This document shows, piece by piece, positions 10,254 to 22,221 of a DNA stretch of 64,000 nucleotides. The notes below the pieces were generated by a model. That model made no database searches. It saw nothing but the letters and a program-made list of their open reading frames with translations, and was not told the origin of the DNA. The stretch comes from Zantedeschia hybrid cultivar (taxonomy: Eukaryota > Streptophyta > Magnoliopsida > Alismatales > Araceae): positions 23,785,614 to 23,849,613 of the forward strand of contig JARZZO010000008.1 in NCBI GenBank assembly GCA_030544215.1, written 5' to 3'. A program made the translations under genes and the position numbers. Every line of letters begins with the position of its first letter. Positions within the stretch are counted from its first letter, which is position 1.

Positions 10254-10942
10254 AGAGGGGCGGCGGCGTTGGGAGGGGCAGAGGGCATCTCCTTCTTCCT
10301 CCTCTAATGGAGACGGCGGCATCGACATATATACTTGGCTTGTTCAAGATTCTGCATCACCTGTGGGAGGGGGCGATAGAAGGAGAAGGGGAGGCACCAC
10401 AGGTCGGTCCCCCATTGGGCCCCACGGGCTTTGTGATATGTATGCGGGCTGGGTTGAGCCGAGCCAGGCTATAGCACGGCCAGGCAAGGTTAAGCTTGGG
10501 TCGGGTTGGGTCCAGCCCATTGACAGCCCTACAAGTAAAAATTGGCTGGTTTAGCCTAGTTCACATGGAAATTGTCGGCTCATCAAGGTCCAGTATAATA
10601 TTTTATTTTATAAGATATGACTTGAAGCTATTCAAATTTTAAAATAAGACCACTATTTAAGGTTAAAATAAGCACATAAGAAGAACAAGATCAATTTTGA
10701 GATATCGTAAATGTGTGTAATATATATAAGGGTCAATTGAATGAAGTAGTTTAGTTTAAAGCTAATTTTAAAAAGTCAAAATCTAAGATAGACCAAATCG
10801 AAGACCTCACCAATTTGATGGCCAATCTGATTTTAAAGACATTGATTCATATCTCTCTCAAATCGGAAGCAATGTGAACATTTATAGCCGCCGGCTAAAC
10901 CACTCAAACAAAAAAAAGGAACTATGGGACCACTGCAATACT

Positions 10943-11500
10943 TAGGCCTATCAATGGGCCGGACCAGCCCATGGGCTTTTAGGTCGGGTTAGAGACGAGC
11001 CAATAATCGGGCCTTCATTATAAAAACAAGGGTCAAGTCAGGCTGAGAGGGTTGGCCCGAGTTCAGCCCACGGGCCATCCCTAGCCGGCCACCCTTCAGC
11101 AAGTTGAGATCCTCACCGGTTCTTCATTTCTCAATGCAAAAAGCTATGGCAGTGGACCCCACCCATATTGTTCGCTTTTAATAAGGCGCAGTCTTTTACT
11201 GGGGACGCAGGTTGCTTTTCACATATTATTTTATATTTAATTTCTCTGGTATCAGATGTCCTTGGAGTTGGGTCCACAGTCAACATCTTCTATTGAAATT
11301 CAATCTTTGAGTTTACAGTCCTAACTCGAAAGTCACCTCCTTTCAACGTGCAAGTTGGCCCACGGGCCACAATGGACTGGGCCGGGCTAGGCTGAGCAAG
11401 AAAAAGTACGGGCCAGACCAGGTCAAACTAAGCTCTTATAAATTGGGCCCACGGTGGGTCATGATCGAGTTGGGCGCAGCTCGGCCCATTGACAGGCCTA
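10943..11500. mobile_element. hAT-like MITE, TSD GCAATA(C/A)T
   Basis: The 558-bp element has termini TAGGCCTATCAATGGGCC and, inverted, TAGGCCTGTCAATGGGCC. The 8-bp TSD is GCAATACT (10935-10942) and GCAATAAT (11501-11508). The subterminal regions are full of GGGCC/GGCCC motifs. It is non-coding. It abuts another MITE that begins 11 bp further on. Confidence 0.75.
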
Positions 11501-11511
11501 GCAATAATCGT

Positions 11512-12160
11512 TAGGAGTGTTCACGGTTCAGTTTAGTTTGATTTAGAGAAATTTTTTTTCAAACCAAACCAAATCGACTCACTCTTAAAACCGAATCGAA
11601 CCAAACCGAAAACATTCGGTTTACTTCGATTTAGATCGGTTTGAACGGACATAACTGTAGAAAATTTTTCACTAGAATTACTGAGCCCATTTACTTACTT
11701 GTTTGGCATTAAAGCTCTTATTGGCCCACCGGCCCAGCTGCAAACAATAAGCCCAGAATCCTTCCCTTTATAGACCCTATGCAGAAGTGATAAAATAAGA
11801 CGTCCGGTAAAATACTAAAATCCCGAATGAATGGCATCACACTGCACAGCGAACCAGCTTTATCGACCAACCTAAAGAGTTTTGTTTCCTTGTAATAGTT
11901 AACGTAAAACTTTCACCATGAATCCTTGGTGAATCCTCACGTGAGTGTTGGAGAACGTTCAGCATGTTGTTCGTAGATCATTGGTGAGTGTGATGTGTTA
12001 TAAAATGTTGAAGAAATTTAAATATAATATTATTTTTATTTCTTGTTTGGTTCGATTTTTATGGGTTGAAGGGACTTATAAATCAAACTAATTTTCAAAT
12101 TAAAAATTTGATCCGATTTAATTTAATTTTTCGATTTGAACCAAATAATAAACACTTCTA
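11512..12160. mobile_element. hAT-like MITE, TSD ATAATCG(T/C)
   Basis: The 649-bp element starts TAGGAGTGTTCACGGTTC and ends, inverted, TAGAAGTGTTTATTATTTGG. The TSD is ATAATCGT (11504-11511) and ATAATCGC (12161-12168). The ends are rich in GGTTCGATT/AACCAAACC repeats. It has no coding frame. Its left TSD overlaps the right TSD of the element at 10943-11500. Confidence 0.7.
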
Positions 12161-12168
12161 ATAATCGC

Positions 12169-13185
12169 ACCTTCTTCAGAGTACCATTCTCTCTCAGAAT
12201 GGCAACTGGCTATGTACGTGAGACTAGGCCACATTCAATGCACTATAAAACACCGTTTACCCAATTTAGGCCATTGTTTAGCAGTGCCTCCACTCCAATA
12301 ATTCGCTTTGTCTATGCCTTATCTTAATATATGTTTATAATTAAAGCAGGTATATATGAAATGATATTCCCTCAACTCCATCATTGGATTTAAAAACACA
12401 AAAGGTTAATAATCTCAAGAGAAAGACTTGCTGCACCGGCAGCCGGTCCTTCACCAGTTGCTGTTTTCCTTTCAAAAAAAAGTATTTTTTGATTTTTTCG
12501 GTGGCTGCAACTTAAGTTATATATATGACTGCACAATCTGATCTCTGATAAGACGACCAAAAGAAAAGATGAAAAATTGAAAACATACTCCAAATGAATA
12601 CTAAAAAACAATATTTAAGGAAGCATAAAGATACTATCCGTCATATGTTGTCTTTTTATTTCAAAAAAATAAAAAAATTATTTTCATATCTCATAAGTCA
12701 CCTATGATCCATTTATAGTTAGGAATCTTATGTTTCATAATATTATCATATGACAAATATGAACTCTCTAATCCTAAGCCTAGGGTGCACAGGGAGAAGG
12801 AAATCTTCCATACCCCACTAAGTTTTAGACTTCCTACATCGATGGACTACCTCTGTCACAAATCCCTTGGATTCTAAGGATGTAGAGATCAATGAGGTTG
12901 AGGTTGGAGTCATTGGAGGACTATCCAATAGCAAGCATCAACGACGGTTTTGCATCAAGCACCCTAACTTGACGAGTTCCTGCCTCATTCCGGCTGCATA
13001 ACCAGCCTTCCCACCATGATTTGATGGCCATGTTGAGCCTTCCCTACATCTCCTTTGCCTTTGTCGCGCCCTACTTAAGTTTTACTTTTCCTATCGAGAG
13101 TTCCTTGTGCTACTCCTCTCCTTCCTCTGTGGGACAATAATAATTGCTTCACATACCTCCCTCTCTTTCCCGATTTGGTGCAAAA
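12169..13185. other. Intergenic, no gene seen
   Basis: AT-rich sequence with a slightly richer middle (about 12780-13080) that shows no sustained coding frame or recognisable protein. Nothing can be supported here. Confidence 0.5.
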
Positions 13186-13830
13186 TATAAAGGATTTTTG
13201 TGATATTAGTCCCTATAAACAAAGTGAATTCGAAATAAATTTGTGTACTTTGCGTATTTTGATAATAGTCTATGTAAACTTGGTACATTTTAGTAATAAA
13301 TTGTTTCAGTTATGAATCGTTTAAAAAAAGCAATTATTCATAAAATGTTCTTCGAGCCAATGTTGAAATAGACAGAAATGTTTGAAATAATTTTAAAAAA
13401 ATAAAAAAATAAACTCCAATAAACAGTAAAAAATGACCTTAATGATCAACCATAATAAATATTTTTACTTTTTAAATTTCTTTCCCATACAATCAGATAT
13501 CAAGTTATACGGACGTGTGGAGCATGTTTGATACGACCTAAAAAAATTATTTATTTTTTAATTTTGGCCGCAACTGGCACAGTATCGACTGACTGTCGGT
13601 GCTTTAGTAAAACTCAAAAGTTAAACAAAAGTATAAGTGACCTTCTAGAGAGGGTTAAATTGAAACTCTAATGTAGCATTAAAAAAAAACTGACATAAGC
13701 TAACAATAAGAATTGATAATTAAAAAGTTTAAATTTATAAAGACTAATAACAAAATACGTAAGATACAAAGCTTTATTTCGAATTCACTACGTTTATAGG
13801 AATCGGTACTTAAAAGAGCTAGTTATAGAT
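13186..13830. mobile_element. TIR element, about 640 bp, unclassified
   Basis: An inverted repeat of about 75 bp is formed by 13211-13285 and 13735-13805, sharing CCTATAAAC, AGTGAATTCGAAATAAA and a TGCGTATTTTG/TACGTATTTTG block. The interior is AT-rich and non-coding. No clear TSD was found, so the outer limits are approximate and the superfamily is unknown. Confidence 0.45.
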
Positions 13831-14659
13831 TAATACCCTAATGTGAGTTAAGTTGTCTGCAATTATAAACATTCTCTAATAACTTAGCCTTTACATGCCC
13901 ATTTCTGATCATTTTTGAGTCTAAGAACAATGATATAGGCACACAAAGAAGTGTAAGTTAAGATTTTTTTTTAATTTTTAAAGATAAGAATAAGAATAGA
14001 ACGATTGTTTGACCTACTAGATAACGTTTTACATCCTCAATCACAAGTCACAGCCGTCAACTCACTCTCTCTTTATTTTGTATAATGGCAAAAGAAAGTA
14101 CGAAAATATATCATTCAAAACCCATGATTTGTGACAGCACCCCTGTCGTTCCTTGATCAATTTATTACATTAATTGCTATTCTTTGACTCTCCATCCCAA
14201 TTAAATATTGTTGATGCATTACAGACACTTCAACCCTTTCTATTTCCCTCTGTGATGCACTCTCTTCGTCAGCCATGCTTTCCTGGACATTACTCAAGGT
14301 TTTTAACTGTAGGTACAGAGAACAAAATGAAAGGGAACCAACTGCCTGGTTGGTGCTGGTCTATGGGATTACTTTTTCGGATAATCGGACGGACCTAGAA
14401 TTCTTGCCTAATTAGGCGGACCTATCGACCTGTTTTAGAATTATCTCCTTCTGTGGAGGATATCTCGAATTTCACTGGGATTGGAACTCCAGTCGTTTGT
14501 ATATGTTTATACATATCTGGTCACTGTACCACCCTTCAAGAAAAAAGAGAACAAAATGAAAGGCAAAATTGTTTGATTAAGGATCTACACAGTGTGGCGG
14601 GCCAGAGAGATGGATGGGTTTGTGGCACTTCTAGGGACTCTGTGGGGTTCGGTGGCAGT
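13831..14659. other. Intergenic, no gene seen
   Basis: Short open frames at 14174-14398 and 14453-14662 look random in composition and match no family I recognise. Confidence 0.45.
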
Positions 14660-15384
14660 TAGGGCTGTCAATGGATACTTGAGTCTTGATTATCAGTCTC
14701 GTTTTCATTTTTATAAATGCATACGAAAGTCCATTAAAAATCATCCATTAAGTTATAGGAAACGAAAATGGATCTCCGATAATTATAGGAGTCAAAAACG
14801 AAAATACTTATTTTTGCATCTGTTAACTCGTTTCGATTTTCAAATTATCATGTATCTTATACATTCATACATATATTATTTTAAAAGATAAAAATTGAAC
14901 TCGGTAGATAGATATCTCTAATATTCAACAGTGAGAATATTTCTTCACATTTTGATAAAAGTAAGGTCACAATAAAAAGTTGGAAACTTTTTAAAATTTT
15001 AATATAATTTTATGGCACATGTTTTGTTATATTAATATGGAGATTTAGATCGATAGACAAAGTAAAATTTGAAATTTAAAAATTGATAGATTATTAAATT
15101 TTTACATATATTAAACTTTGTAAGATTTTTTAATTACGAGAAGAAAATTTATTGGAAAATGACTAGTAACGGTGATTTTAAATAGCTTCTTAGTACATCG
15201 ACGTTGATAACGGAAACTTCCGTTTACTTTTATTTTCATTTTTAATTTTTGATTTAAAAATAAAAATAGATGCAAAAATAAGAATACTCACTTCCATCTC
15301 CGTTTCTATCTTAAATAAACTTTATAGAAAATCAAAGCAGAAGATATCATTTCTATTTCTATGTCCGATATGTCGTAACCCCCA
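14660..15384. mobile_element. Probable hAT-like MITE, degenerate
   Basis: It starts TAGGGCTGTCAATGGATAC, the type of terminus seen in other hAT MITEs of this window. The opposite end reads, inverted, TGGGGGTTACGACAT. Flanks are GTGGCAGT (14652-14659) and ATGGCAGC (15385-15392), 6 of 8 matching. Inner sequences near both ends share TCGTTTTCATTTTTATAAATG-like stretches. It is non-coding and old. Confidence 0.45.
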
Positions 15385-15441
15385 ATGGCAGCCTAAAGAT
15401 GGAGGAATGTTTTGGAACTTTTGGATCAGCTCACGTAGTAG

Positions 15442-15846
15442 CAGGGATGTAACTTGGGTGAGTTGGGTTGGGTTATGTGGTAATTTGGATTAAACTCAAA
15501 TTCAAAATTGTCTAACCCAATTTCAGCGCAATCTAAATTCAACATAGATTCAACCCGAATTCAGCCCAACTTTAACCCAAATTCAATGTTAGTGGGTTAA
15601 GTTGGGTTGGGTTGGACTGTGCCTATTTGTAAAAAGTTTGTTAGAAGTAATTTTTTTATATTAATTAATATAAAAGTCAATAAGTCAAATCGGGTCAGTC
15701 CAATTTCAACCCAATCAAATTCAGATTTAATTAATGTCAACCTAAATTTAACCCAACTCGGTTTATAAGTTAGGCCAATTCAATTTATTATAATATAGAC
15801 TGGACTGGATCGGACGACGGACTGGCCGGCCCAAATGACACCGCTA
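15442..15846. mobile_element. MITE family A, copy 1
   Basis: The 405-bp element has ends CAGGGATGTAACTTGGGT and, inverted, TAGCGGTGTCATTTGGG. Candidate TSDs are CGTAGTAG (15434-15441) and TATAGTAG (15847-15854). It shares a body with copies at 22222-22595 and 24439-24839, including GTTGGGTTGGGTT, GTTTGTTAGAAGTA and CCAATTTCAACCCAATC. It is non-coding. Confidence 0.65.
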
Positions 15847-16019
15847 TATAGTAGGTTGTTCTTGGAGAGAGAGAGAGAGAGTAGTGACCGTAACGATAAC
15901 CGAGATGGAAACAGAAAACAGAGATGAAAACAGGGAAGGAAGTAATGGGTTCTCCTTGTCATATCTGATACAGTTACAAGTTACAACTCAGAGAAGTACA
16001 TGTAGAGATTTATGTTAGA

Positions 16020-16335
16020 GCCTTGTTCGATGTGTCATAAAATATTTTAAAATTTTGATTTTCAAATCATCAGTTTTAGATTAGTGAAAATAAAGATCTT
16101 TCATTTTAAATCAAAATTTTTTATTTTGGTTTACAATGATTTTGGGCTGAAAACCAACATCATCTAGAAGAAAGATTTGAGATACTGACTTTAATTTAGG
16201 TCACTCCAAATGTGTAAAAAGTTAAGATAAAATTATTTAGAGTGGTTCAAATAAAATAGGTCATTTTACGGTTACTTAGAACTTATTGTCAACGAGTGTA
16301 GCCCTTGAGCTTATCATCTACAAATGTTAGAACAA
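16020..16335. repeat. AT-rich foldback-type repeat (family B)
   Basis: It contains CATAAAATATTTTAAAATTT followed by a TTTTAGATTAGTGAAAATAAA core. The same core recurs at about 36220-36300, 43570-43690 (inverted) and 44315-44385. This suggests a dispersed MITE family whose ends I could not fix. Confidence 0.35.
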
Positions 16336-17670
16336 GAAAATAAGGTCACACACTTGGGAGACTTATGGCAGAGAGAGAGAGGCCTCAACCCATTGGGCTT
16401 GTTCTAGTGCCCGAGCGCTATGATATTACACTGAGTCCAATAGCAAAAAGAGAACAATAAAATAAGGTTTTTCGAGATTAGGGATTCTCCTGTACTCGAG
16501 CAGCATGCGATTTCATGGAAATGAAAAGGCGAAGACCTTCCGCGTAGGAGATGGGAAGACGAGGACTCCTGCCGTCTGAAGGGGAGAAGAGGCAACATCT
16601 TATGTGCAAGAGAGATAGGTAAGACTTAATAATAATAAATTAATGTAGGGGAGAATCACACTTTTTATTTCTAAAATATGAAAAAGAAAAAAAAATACCA
16701 CAAGGAGAGAAGATGGAGTTTCCAACAATGGGTACCTTCCACTAGGGTTATTAACGAGTCGAGTCGAGCCAAGTTTCCTCTTGCTCGGACTTAACTCCAT
16801 CATCTCTCACTTAAATTCCGTATGAACATCCAAAAATGAAGGTTATAAACGAGTCGAGTCGAGCCAAGTCGATTCCAGTCGAGCCGAGAATAAATGTTTA
16901 AGTTTTCAAGATTAAGAGACAACCCACTAGGGCCAAAGTCCATTTAGCCCATTAGAATGCTTGGCCTTAGATGTGCTCGTGCCCAGTTGTACAAAGCCAA
17001 TGGCCACGCACGCAAAGCAGGAAGGGCGCACCTCTGACAGACTTTTTTGAACTCCAAGTTTATAAAATTTACCAATCTTGACTATCTTAAAAACCCAACA
17101 CCAACTCGGCTGGGTGCATCCTACACTGTCACTTTAACATTGACAATATAACTTTTATTTGTATTTGTTTCACCTTTTTAAATCAGATTTAGAATTAAAA
17201 TATTAATAAAGCTATTAAAATAATATGATACTTTATAACTTTATCTATTCTGTGTAATTATTTTTGTTTTAAAATTATTTGTTTCATGAAGGCACACATG
17301 CAAAAGCACGTTATATTCACTAGCCGAATACAGAAAACTAGTACTAATTACTTGAAGAGAAGAGAGTTGCGGGAAGAACTAACCATTGTCACTAATCTCC
17401 TGGAGGATATTGTTATGCTATTTTATATCATATAGAACATCCAAAAATATCGTAAAATAAAATACTTTTTTAAATTATATTATTTTACCTTAAAACAAAC
17501 AACGCCCTGAAACACTCTCTCGTACCACAAACATGCAAGTAGCATGGTCTTCCATCTAGATATCCCGCTATATATCAATTCACATTGTAACTTCCTGACA
17601 GTATTGAAGCAATTTAGTCTGACTTATGTGTAGATATGAGAAATCATCCTAACTTAAGTGGCGGATCGAA
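16336..17670. other. Intergenic; duplicated CGAGTCGAGTCGAGCC motif
   Basis: No gene was found. The phrase AACGAGTCGAGTCGAGCCAA occurs at about 16752 and again at about 16851, possibly ends of a nested repeat. The rest is AT-rich. Confidence 0.4.
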
Positions 17671-17679
17671 TAGGATGCT

Positions 17680-18245
17680 GAAGCGTTATTTGGAGCTCAG
17701 AATATCCGAATATCCGTTTAATTATTTGACTAATATTCGAAGCGGAAACGAAAAATAAATATTCGTTTTGATTATTATCTGACCGATTATGTATTTTGAT
17801 ATGTTCTAATTTTAATGATATTTATATGTTTAAGTAAATAGTAATTTGATATTTGAAGTATGCTTAAGACGACGTGTTGAGCAATAATAATAAAGTTTAT
17901 TATGTATTTATTTAGAAAAATTGTTTAAGTCATTTGTTATTATCTAAAGCATATTTAATAAAGTATTTAGATGTTTATAACTTGAATATTTATTAATATT
18001 AATCTATGATATTCATAAATTATACAAAGAATAAAATTTACAAGTTATTAAGTTATAAGACAAAGTTGAAATAATCAAGTATTTGAATTATTATCCGAAT
18101 TCGGATATTATCTGCTAGAGTCGAATTCGGATAGAAAAATTAATTATCCGTGGGATAGTATCCAAAATCGGATATTCAGATAATTTTAACGGAGCGGAGT
18201 TGAATAATGTGATATCCACTCCGTATTCGTTCGGTCGACGGTCAT
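17680..18245. mobile_element. Degenerate MITE rich in CGGATA/TATCCG
   Basis: Both ends carry clusters of ATCCGAATATCCG and its complement (about 17700-17760 and 18090-18240) around an AT-rich core. This resembles subterminal regions of plant hAT MITEs. No clean TSD was identified. Confidence 0.35.
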
Positions 18246-18249
18246 AATC

Positions 18250-19777
18250 TTTTTGATCAACTTTCAAATGATTTGACTGCGAAACATGAGCAGCGTCAGA
18301 ATTTAATCATTTTCTTAAAGAAACATTTTTTTACATGGCATCCTATCTGGAAGATCATGTGGTTAGTGAAATAGGTATTTGTCGCATGCAGGTACACATT
18401 TAAATTTGGGACACTCGAGCTCATATTACAAGAAGTTATACGTGTTGCATATCCGTGCAGCTGCACGGTAGGGCCTTACAATAAGTAAAACTTAAGTTTT
18501 TTGTAAAAATTTCATCCAATTTTTTTTCAAAAGCATCCTAAAGTTTGGTACTTTCTTGAGCATCGAGAACATCCTTATGCGTCAAGATGCTCTGGGGAGC
18601 TTTGGGATGCACTCGAAGAATAGTCTGACGAGTACTTTTTTATATTTTAATATAATCTCTCCATATTCACTGACACGCAAAAAGAAATAAGAAGCCATTT
18701 CAACTCACTATTTCTATAACGATGCAGCAAGTATTGCTCTTCAAAAAGTATCCAGTGCAAACTAAGTTGAAGAGGACTGAAGTCTAATATCTGAAATATA
18801 TTGTTCACGTCTAGTGGTGAACACGTTACAAATGAAACAAGCTAAACAAGAGCCAACAGGTAATCAGAAAAAGCATGAATTGACATATGAATATAGATAG
18901 TTTTACAGGTATAACTTCAATCATATTTGACAGAAATCAGTTAGAAAAACGATGGGGTTATTTTAATGATCTTTTTAATTGGAATATTATTCTATATATA
19001 ATCCTAATTGCGATGCTAACACTTTTTATTTTATAGTACTAACATTGCATTGAAATTGAAAAAAAAAGTGTGTATATGTGTGTGTTGGGGGGGGGTGTTG
19101 TTGTTGAGAGTTAGAGGTGGGGAAGGGAGAAGAGGGGATCGGATCTTCTATAGACCATTATACCATTAGAAATGAAGGGAGAAGGCCCTCTCTTCTACCT
19201 CCTTCTAAAACCTACATGACGAATACACATCTACAGCCCGATTTTGTGTTGAATTGGATGTGCTACGTCTGAGACCCTCTAGAATTTGGATTGGTTGTGG
19301 GGATGCTAGCTGGTGGTAGGATATTATGAGAGGAGATCCTCTTAGTACACGTTTGGACCGCAATCTAACAGTACTAAGAGGTGGAAGAAGGCCATATATT
19401 GCAAAAAATTCTCTCATGTCATTGTAAAATTTGACAAATAACTAAGCTCTCCTCCTCTCAATATTATTAGATTCCGATCCAAACATATATTGAGAGGATC
19501 TCTTCTGGAATATTATAGATAGGTCACGTTAGCGGTTGGGCACCTGACCGCACCCCAGGCTTTTTCTCGAACGCCTGAGCTAGTGGCCCAACCGCCTGAG
19601 CCCATAACTTTTGGCTCCTTTGGCAAGACTAGTTGTTCCACCATTAAGCCACGTGTGAGTGGCTTTGATTTCACTCATGGACAATTAGCTGATTGCCAGA
19701 AGGTCCTTGAAATAGCAAGAGAAGAGACTCAATTAGATGTCATGTTCAACTCTTTTGTGGAGCTGACTGAACCTAAA
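18250..19777. other. Intergenic, with one weak coding-like frame next to the MULE
   Basis: Mostly AT-rich. A frame at 19583-19786 reads ...DFTHGQLADCQKVLEIAREE and stops inside the TSD of the element at 19787-20474. It has coding-like composition but no recognised family. It could be a gene relic into which the element inserted. A TG-rich run lies near 19070-19105. Confidence 0.3.
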
Positions 19778-19786
19778 TATTTCTAA

Positions 19787-20474
19787 GAGTAATGTTTGCT
19801 GTAATCTCACTTTCCCACTGTAATCAGGGGTATTGTAACAAGATTTAAAAAAATGGAATTTTTTATTTGCTCGGACCCCACATGTCCTACCCATTCGTAT
19901 AACCCAATATTTGATCGAACGATCTAAAAAAACAGTTTTTGATCTTTCAATTTTTTTTTGGATTGTCTAATTGGAGATCAAAGTGCATGGACGGTGACCA
20001 GGATAATTTATGTTCCTTTCTAAAGGCATATGTCTCTTCTACAAAATATAAAAGCAAAATAATTCAACATCGACTGCAATATAAAGTGCTCACCTACTCC
20101 CTCCTATAAAAGGGACCCAAAGGCATAAAAAAAATGGCTCTCCACTCCCTACTCAACCACTTACCTTTTGCCACATGTCATGGTTCTGACTTGGCTGTCA
20201 GAGAGAGCTCCTCCGGAACCACACCCGAGACCCTTCCTGACGAAACTGCTTCTCTTTGCAGGTGTCTTCACGTCTCCCGGATCTCTCTCGGTCTTGGATC
20301 TTCTTTAGGATCTCGGATCGTGTATCCAAAAATTGTCCATGAGTGCCTCGACTACATTAGATAGATAGGACATGTCGGCCCCGACCAAAAAGAAAAAAAA
20401 AATCAAAAGAAAAAATTAACCTTGCTGTAATGCCCCCCATTATAGAATGGGGGCCATTGCAGCGAGTATTACTC
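19787..20474. mobile_element. MULE-like element, 9-bp TSD, with LTR-like cargo
   Basis: The 688-bp element has TIRs GAGTAATGTTTGCTGTAAT and, inverted, GAGTAATACTCGCTGCAAT. The 9-bp TSD is TATTTCTAA (19778-19786) and TATTACTAA (20475-20483), 8 of 9 matching. A 9-bp TSD is the mark of Mutator-like elements. The interior (about 20090-20360) holds a TATAAAAGG box and a CTGACTTGGCTGTCAGAG block like the R region of Tat-type LTRs. No transposase is present. Confidence 0.65.
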
Positions 20475-20483
20475 TATTACTAA

Positions 20484-21185
20484 TAGGGCCGATTACGCTG
20501 GGTGGGGTTGTCCGGCTTCTTTGGGGGATACAAATTTCATTATTTACTAACATACGAAAGATATGATCAATGACTATGTTGAGCGAAATGAAACAGACAC
20601 ATGATCAAATAATTAAATTCAGAAAGAGATACAATATTCCTATGATTGTCGATCGAAATTATCTAAATATGTAGAAGGATTTATTTAGGCAACATCTTTA
20701 TCCTAACCCTCCACTTATGGCGAGCAAAGCAAAAGGTAGAGGAGTGCTATTTTAATTTGCATTGCAGGCACTGAAGAACCCAAAGTGGATTTGGATGCGC
20801 TGTAAGAATGGTGGATTCTCTAGTGAGAATCCAACTGCTAGCAAACCTATGTGGAGTTCACTTCAAATTGGTTAGTTGTTGGTGCAACTTAGAATTATAC
20901 AAGACATGAAAGGCAGAGGAAAGGCAGTATTGAGAGCACTTCAATAGACAGCATGCAGTTTATGCCATTAACTTTATGAACTAAACTACTATTTTGCAAT
21001 CAAGTAAAGAGTTCACTTCATTCTGATGTCTTAAGCATTCAGCAGATGATCACTTTAAGAACACCACCTACAATAGTTAAACTTTAGATTAGGTGCATGA
21101 CCGAGAGAGATGATATTATCGTGTCCAAATTTTTATAACAACTACAAACCGAACATGACTTGCAATCCAACTTTCATCCAGTGGG
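20484..21185. other. Intergenic, no gene seen
   Basis: AT-rich sequence without a credible frame or repeat boundary. Confidence 0.45.
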
Positions 21186-21395
21186 GTCTCAGGATCTCAC
21201 TGGATCTTGTCAAATTTATTGGCCCAATTTAAAATAGTTTAGTTCGAGATCTCACTGACTCAATTTAAGACCTCACTGGTCCAACTCATAACTTCGTATG
21301 ACCTAACCTAAGACTCCATTGACCCAGTAATATTATGACTTAATGTCCGAATGATCTCACTGGACATAATTTCTACATCCGCCGCTGGACCCACA
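21186..21395. repeat. Dispersed repeat C, copy 1
   Basis: A series of phrases of the type GATCTCACTGG, GACCTCACTGG, TATGACCTAAC and AAGACTC is shared in the same order with 27620-27885. The element type is unknown. Confidence 0.45.
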
Positions 21396-22213
21396 CATAC
21401 CCTAGTACATGAACTGAATCTAATGATTTTCTCCATATTGTACCCACAACTAATCAATCAACGTACCATGCAGCTAGCCAGTTCGCACAAAGGACCCGCA
21501 TGGAAGCGCCCATTATTGATACGATTCATGTGGTACCACCATGTTGGTCAATATATCATCCAGCTAGCGTCCCCATCGCAGCATGTGATGAACAAATCAT
21601 TCATCTCATCACTCATCAGGCAGATTGAAGACGTCCAATTATAGAAGACCCGACTACCTGTCTCGGTCAAATTTGAGATCATGGACTCAATCAGTATGCT
21701 TATCCTCTTATCGGCCCACTGCCTTAGAAGGCTACTTGACGAACATGATGGACAAGGAGAAGCACTCAGGCTCTTTTCATGCATCATGCATGGTTTGGGT
21801 ATGTTCTTTTCTTAACTCTGAAAGCGATGTTCAAAGCTAGAAATAGTATCAACATATATGAAAGTAGCTAGTTTGGGAAAAGAAAACATAATTTTCGAAT
21901 GATGACAAAGTTAATCATTCTGGTTGCAAACCTATCCCCTCAGATGTGCATCCATGATGTCAAACCAGTGATTCATATACAAATTATTACCTGACTTTTT
22001 TTTTTTTTTTTTGGTTCAAGTATGGTTAACCAAGCCTTCTATTAGCTAGTTCTGCTTGTACGTGCACAAACACTCGCTTTATGCGCCGACTCGCGCCCGA
22101 GGGGGTCCAGGGTGGGATCCTTCCTAGTTAATAATGACTTGTTGGCCGATCAGACAATGTAAGCTCCATGAAATAACTAAATAATTAAGATGAAGCGATT
22201 GTCACTTGAAAAT
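21396..22213. other. Intergenic, poly(T) tract
   Basis: No supported gene. A run of about 18 T lies near 21995-22013. The frames at 21351-21840 on both strands are random-looking. Confidence 0.4.
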
Positions 22214-22221
22214 ATGGCAGC

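Larger units (their letters stand above)
6380..10288 (-). pseudogene. FKBP17-like peptidyl-prolyl isomerase pseudogene, cut by two solo LTRs
   Basis: Minus-strand pieces align in order with a chloroplast/thylakoid-lumen FKBP17-type immunophilin. The N-terminal piece is 10288-10254. It continues at 8709-8417 with a transmembrane-like segment RFGIYAGLAWAGFLAISV and a donor GT at 8416. The second exon begins at 8317 after CTCGTGCAG and reads RYYEMRVEGG, VVIDLKGRVEG and LRLMKAGGKARMV to 8041. It resumes at 6484 with IPPELGFGEKGAD. The C-terminus then departs from the family, though the frame stays open to 6308. There is an in-frame TAG where the family has Trp (ESTA*IASSL, about 8550). Both gaps are exactly filled by solo LTRs. 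The gene is therefore dead. The intact homologue is not in the window. Confidence 0.8.

Noticed and set aside
9920..10288. 122-codon minus frame that begins with the FKBP17 N-terminus
   Set aside because: Only the first ~12 codons belong to the FKBP17-like pseudogene; the rest is solo LTR sequence.
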